Shown here: positions 4,746 to 5,785 of the stretch, one piece after another
How positions within the stretch are numbered: the first letter of the stretch is position 1
Layout: the number at the start of each line of letters is the position of its first letter
Assembly (NCBI GenBank): GCA_003167475.1
Contig: PMTB01000176.1
Span: forward strand, 1 to 5,785
Source of the DNA: a candidate division FCPU426 bacterium
GTDB taxonomy: Bacteria; Oederibacteriota; PGYV01; Palsa-1178
Direction of reading: 5' to 3'
DNA length: 5,785 bases
Notes under the pieces: generated by a model
Seen by the model: the letters and a program-made list of their open reading frames with translations, nothing else
The model's database searches: none
What the model was told of the DNA's origin: nothing
Translations under genes and position numbers: made by a program

Positions 4746-5168
4746 TTACGCGCTGTAGCTTCCGTCGGCGTTTTTGCCGGTTGACAGATTTGTCTGGACG
4801 GATGCCGTAGCCGATGTTGTGGTTGTGGCTGTCGCGTTAAGCAGTAAAGCCGTCAGGTCGGTTGCCTGCGCCTTTTTATGCCCGTGCCCGTGATGGCCCT
4901 GTGGTATGGCTGACAATACCTGCTGCGCTGTTTTTAAGTCGCCTGTCTGAAGGGCCGTGCCTATAGCCGCCAGCGGAGAGTTCGCCGGCGGTTGTATTCC
5001 GGTATCAGCCAGAATTGACGCGTAGGCCGTCTTGGCGGCATTAAGGTCTCCCGACTTTATGGCGCTGGTTAATGCCTTAAAATCGTTTTTAATCCTGCTG
5101 AGATTGTCGGTCTGGAGCGGGTCCGGGCTGTTGTTCGATGAAATCGGGGAGATTGGTGAGATTGCCAT
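4746..5168 (-). CDS. Hypothetical GDL-repeat protein with a His-rich linker, 140 residues
   Basis: This protein has no signal peptide or membrane segment. Its central part holds two similar helical repeats, DFKALTSAIKSGDLNAAKTAYASI (29-52; key residues A, GDL, AA, Y) and PLAAIGTALQTGDLKTAQQVLSAI (65-88; key residues A, GDL, AQ). Each is a helix, the turn SGDL/TGDL, then a second helix. A His-rich stretch, GHHGHGHKK (91-99), follows, then a Thr/Ala-rich tail ending KNADGSYSA. Proteins with repeated (Q/K)SGDLxxAQ helices and a His-rich linker are widespread hypothetical proteins; I know of no assigned function. The His cluster could bind metal. The ATG at 5168 has GGAGGA 6 nt upstream. It faces the Cys/His-rich 59-residue gene and shares its terminator. 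The odd MAISPISPISS start (IS-P repeats) is probably a disordered tail. Confidence 0.75.
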   Translation of the reverse strand: MAISPISPISSNNSPDPLQTDNLSRIKNDFKALTSAIKSGDLNAAKTAYASILADTGIQPPANSPLAAIGTALQTGDLKTAQQVLSAIPQGHHGHGHKKAQATDLTALLLNATATTTTSATASVQTNLSTGKNADGSYSA

Positions 5169-5449
5169 GCTTGTTCCTCCTGTTTTTGGATAGTCCGCAG
5201 TGTTAAGACACGATTTAATCCATCCGCCTCCTTTGGCATAGAACTGTTAAATTCGCGTCTTCATGGCAATTAGACGTTTCATATAGGCGCCGGGTTCCCT
5301 CAAAGTTGCGGAAGTTTAAGGCAGGATTTTATTTTCATAAAGTTGATGAACAGTGAAATCCTTTGACGGAAGTTCGGCTTTTATTTCCCTGAATGGCATG
5401 GAAATCGTTTTTTCTGGTATAAGTGTACCCGCTTGACAGGGAATTATTG
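5169..5449. other. 281-nt intergenic region with hairpins, no gene seen
   Basis: This region lies between the RCC1-type gene end and the 140-residue gene. It is probably the 5' leader and promoter of the latter, but no convincing -35/-10 pair was found. Near 5323-5362 is a nested inverted repeat: AGGATTT/AAATCCT outside, TTCAT/ATGAA inside. A second Shine-Dalgarno-like AAAGGAGG (5234-5227, - strand) precedes only a two-codon frame (ATG GAT TAA). TGACA-N9-TGTCA (5434-5452) overlaps the RCC1 gene's stop codon and could be a weak 3' hairpin. No known riboswitch class could be matched by eye. Confidence 0.5.
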
Positions 5450-5785
5450 TCACCAAATCAACGTCCACGCATACCCGTTTCCATAATATCCGGTCCCGAG
5501 TTCGCCGTCATGATTATATCCGGTTGCCCACAATGTGCCGTTGTTCTTTGCGGACAAGCTATGATAATCTCCAGCGGCCATAACACTCACCCCTGACATC
5601 ACCTGGACAAATATATTCGTTTGTATATAACTCATCGGTTCCCCGAGTTGCCCCTGGGAATTAAGTCCCGACGCCCACAAGGTCCCGTCACTTTTTAATA
5701 TCAGGCTATGCTCATTCCCGCAGGACATAGCGCTTACGCCGGTCATTCCCGGCACCTGTGTAAAAGTATTTCTGTCTATGTTATC
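5450..5785 (-). CDS. RCC1-repeat beta-propeller protein, C-terminal part
   Basis: The frame is open to the right edge, so this is the C-terminal 111 residues of a longer protein. Two RCC1-type repeats are visible with a 49-residue period: MTGVSAMSCG-EHSLILKSDGTLWASG.N..GQLG (from residue 14) and MSGVSVMAAGDYHSLSAKNNGTLWATGYNHDGELG (from residue 63), each given here with gaps or by key residues GVS, HSL, GTLWA and G-LG. Each repeat forms one blade of a seven-bladed propeller in RCC1 proteins. Bacterial members with this GTLWAWG pattern are often large extracellular or surface proteins. The signal and other domains would lie to the right of the window. The protein ends soon after the second blade (YGNGYAWTLIW), perhaps closing the propeller. 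A GTG at 5755 lies in frame but is unlikely to be the start, because repeat sequence (NTFTQV) continues upstream of it. Confidence 0.88.
   Translation of the reverse strand, partial: DNIDRNTFTQVPGMTGVSAMSCGNEHSLILKSDGTLWASGLNSQGQLGEPMSYIQTNIFVQVMSGVSVMAAGDYHSLSAKNNGTLWATGYNHDGELGTGYYGNGYAWTLIW

Noticed and set aside
4256..4810. Long + strand frame of 184 codons
   Set aside because: It runs through the reductase remnant in antisense, through the 59-residue gene in the wrong frame, and across the terminator.
5215..5234. Two-codon upstream ORF (ATG GAT TAA) with AAAGGAGG on the - strand
   Set aside because: The spacing of 3 nt is too short for good initiation, and nothing shows it is translated. 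It is noted only as part of the leader.

Overview
The window looks like ordinary bacterial chromosome from a poorly sampled lineage with a double membrane. It carries signal peptidase II, a lipoprotein with a clear lipobox, two small proteins with Sec signal peptides, and strong Shine-Dalgarno sites of the GGAGG type. The lineage cannot be fixed from sequence alone. The LspA form (GCDQASK, NSGGFLSLG) and the RCC1-type repeat protein would suit a Bacteroidetes-, Spirochaete- or candidate-phylum-like organism, but this is inference. I see no rRNA, tRNA, CRISPR array, insertion sequence or phage gene.

Layout from left to right. Positions 1-149 hold no intact gene, only a possible decayed end of a leucine-rich-repeat-type surface protein on the + strand. 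On the - strand a YkgJ-type cysteine-cluster protein (1610-1251) is followed 21 nt later by a CE2-like SGNH esterase lipoprotein (1229-150), which looks like a two-gene operon. Divergent from it, a near-consensus sigma70 promoter drives a SpoIIAA/STAS-like protein (1733-2092). This converges within 4 nt on a 63-residue charged orphan (2288-2097, -). Next comes lspA (2915-2415, -), then a 104-residue exported Ala/Lys/Thr-rich protein (3358-3044, -) with a good intrinsic terminator.

Further right, a GAP/LysE-like six-helix membrane protein (4203-3472, -) lies directly behind a fragment of a ketopantoate-reductase-like C-terminal domain (4377-4216, -), which appears to be a gene remnant. A 59-residue exported Cys/His/Lys-rich protein (4500-4679, +) and a 140-residue His-containing repeat protein (5168-4746, -) converge on one bidirectional terminator. 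The right edge cuts an RCC1-repeat protein (5785-5450, -).

The genes do not form one obvious pathway. LspA would process the esterase lipoprotein, but that is a general housekeeping link. The most distinctive signal is regulatory: the ykgJ-like gene and lspA both have the string TGTTATAATG with the -10 hexamer exactly 6 nt before the ATG and no Shine-Dalgarno site. That predicts leaderless transcripts, whereas the other genes with a visible start have clear ribosome sites. I did not find a convincing new multi-gene system.
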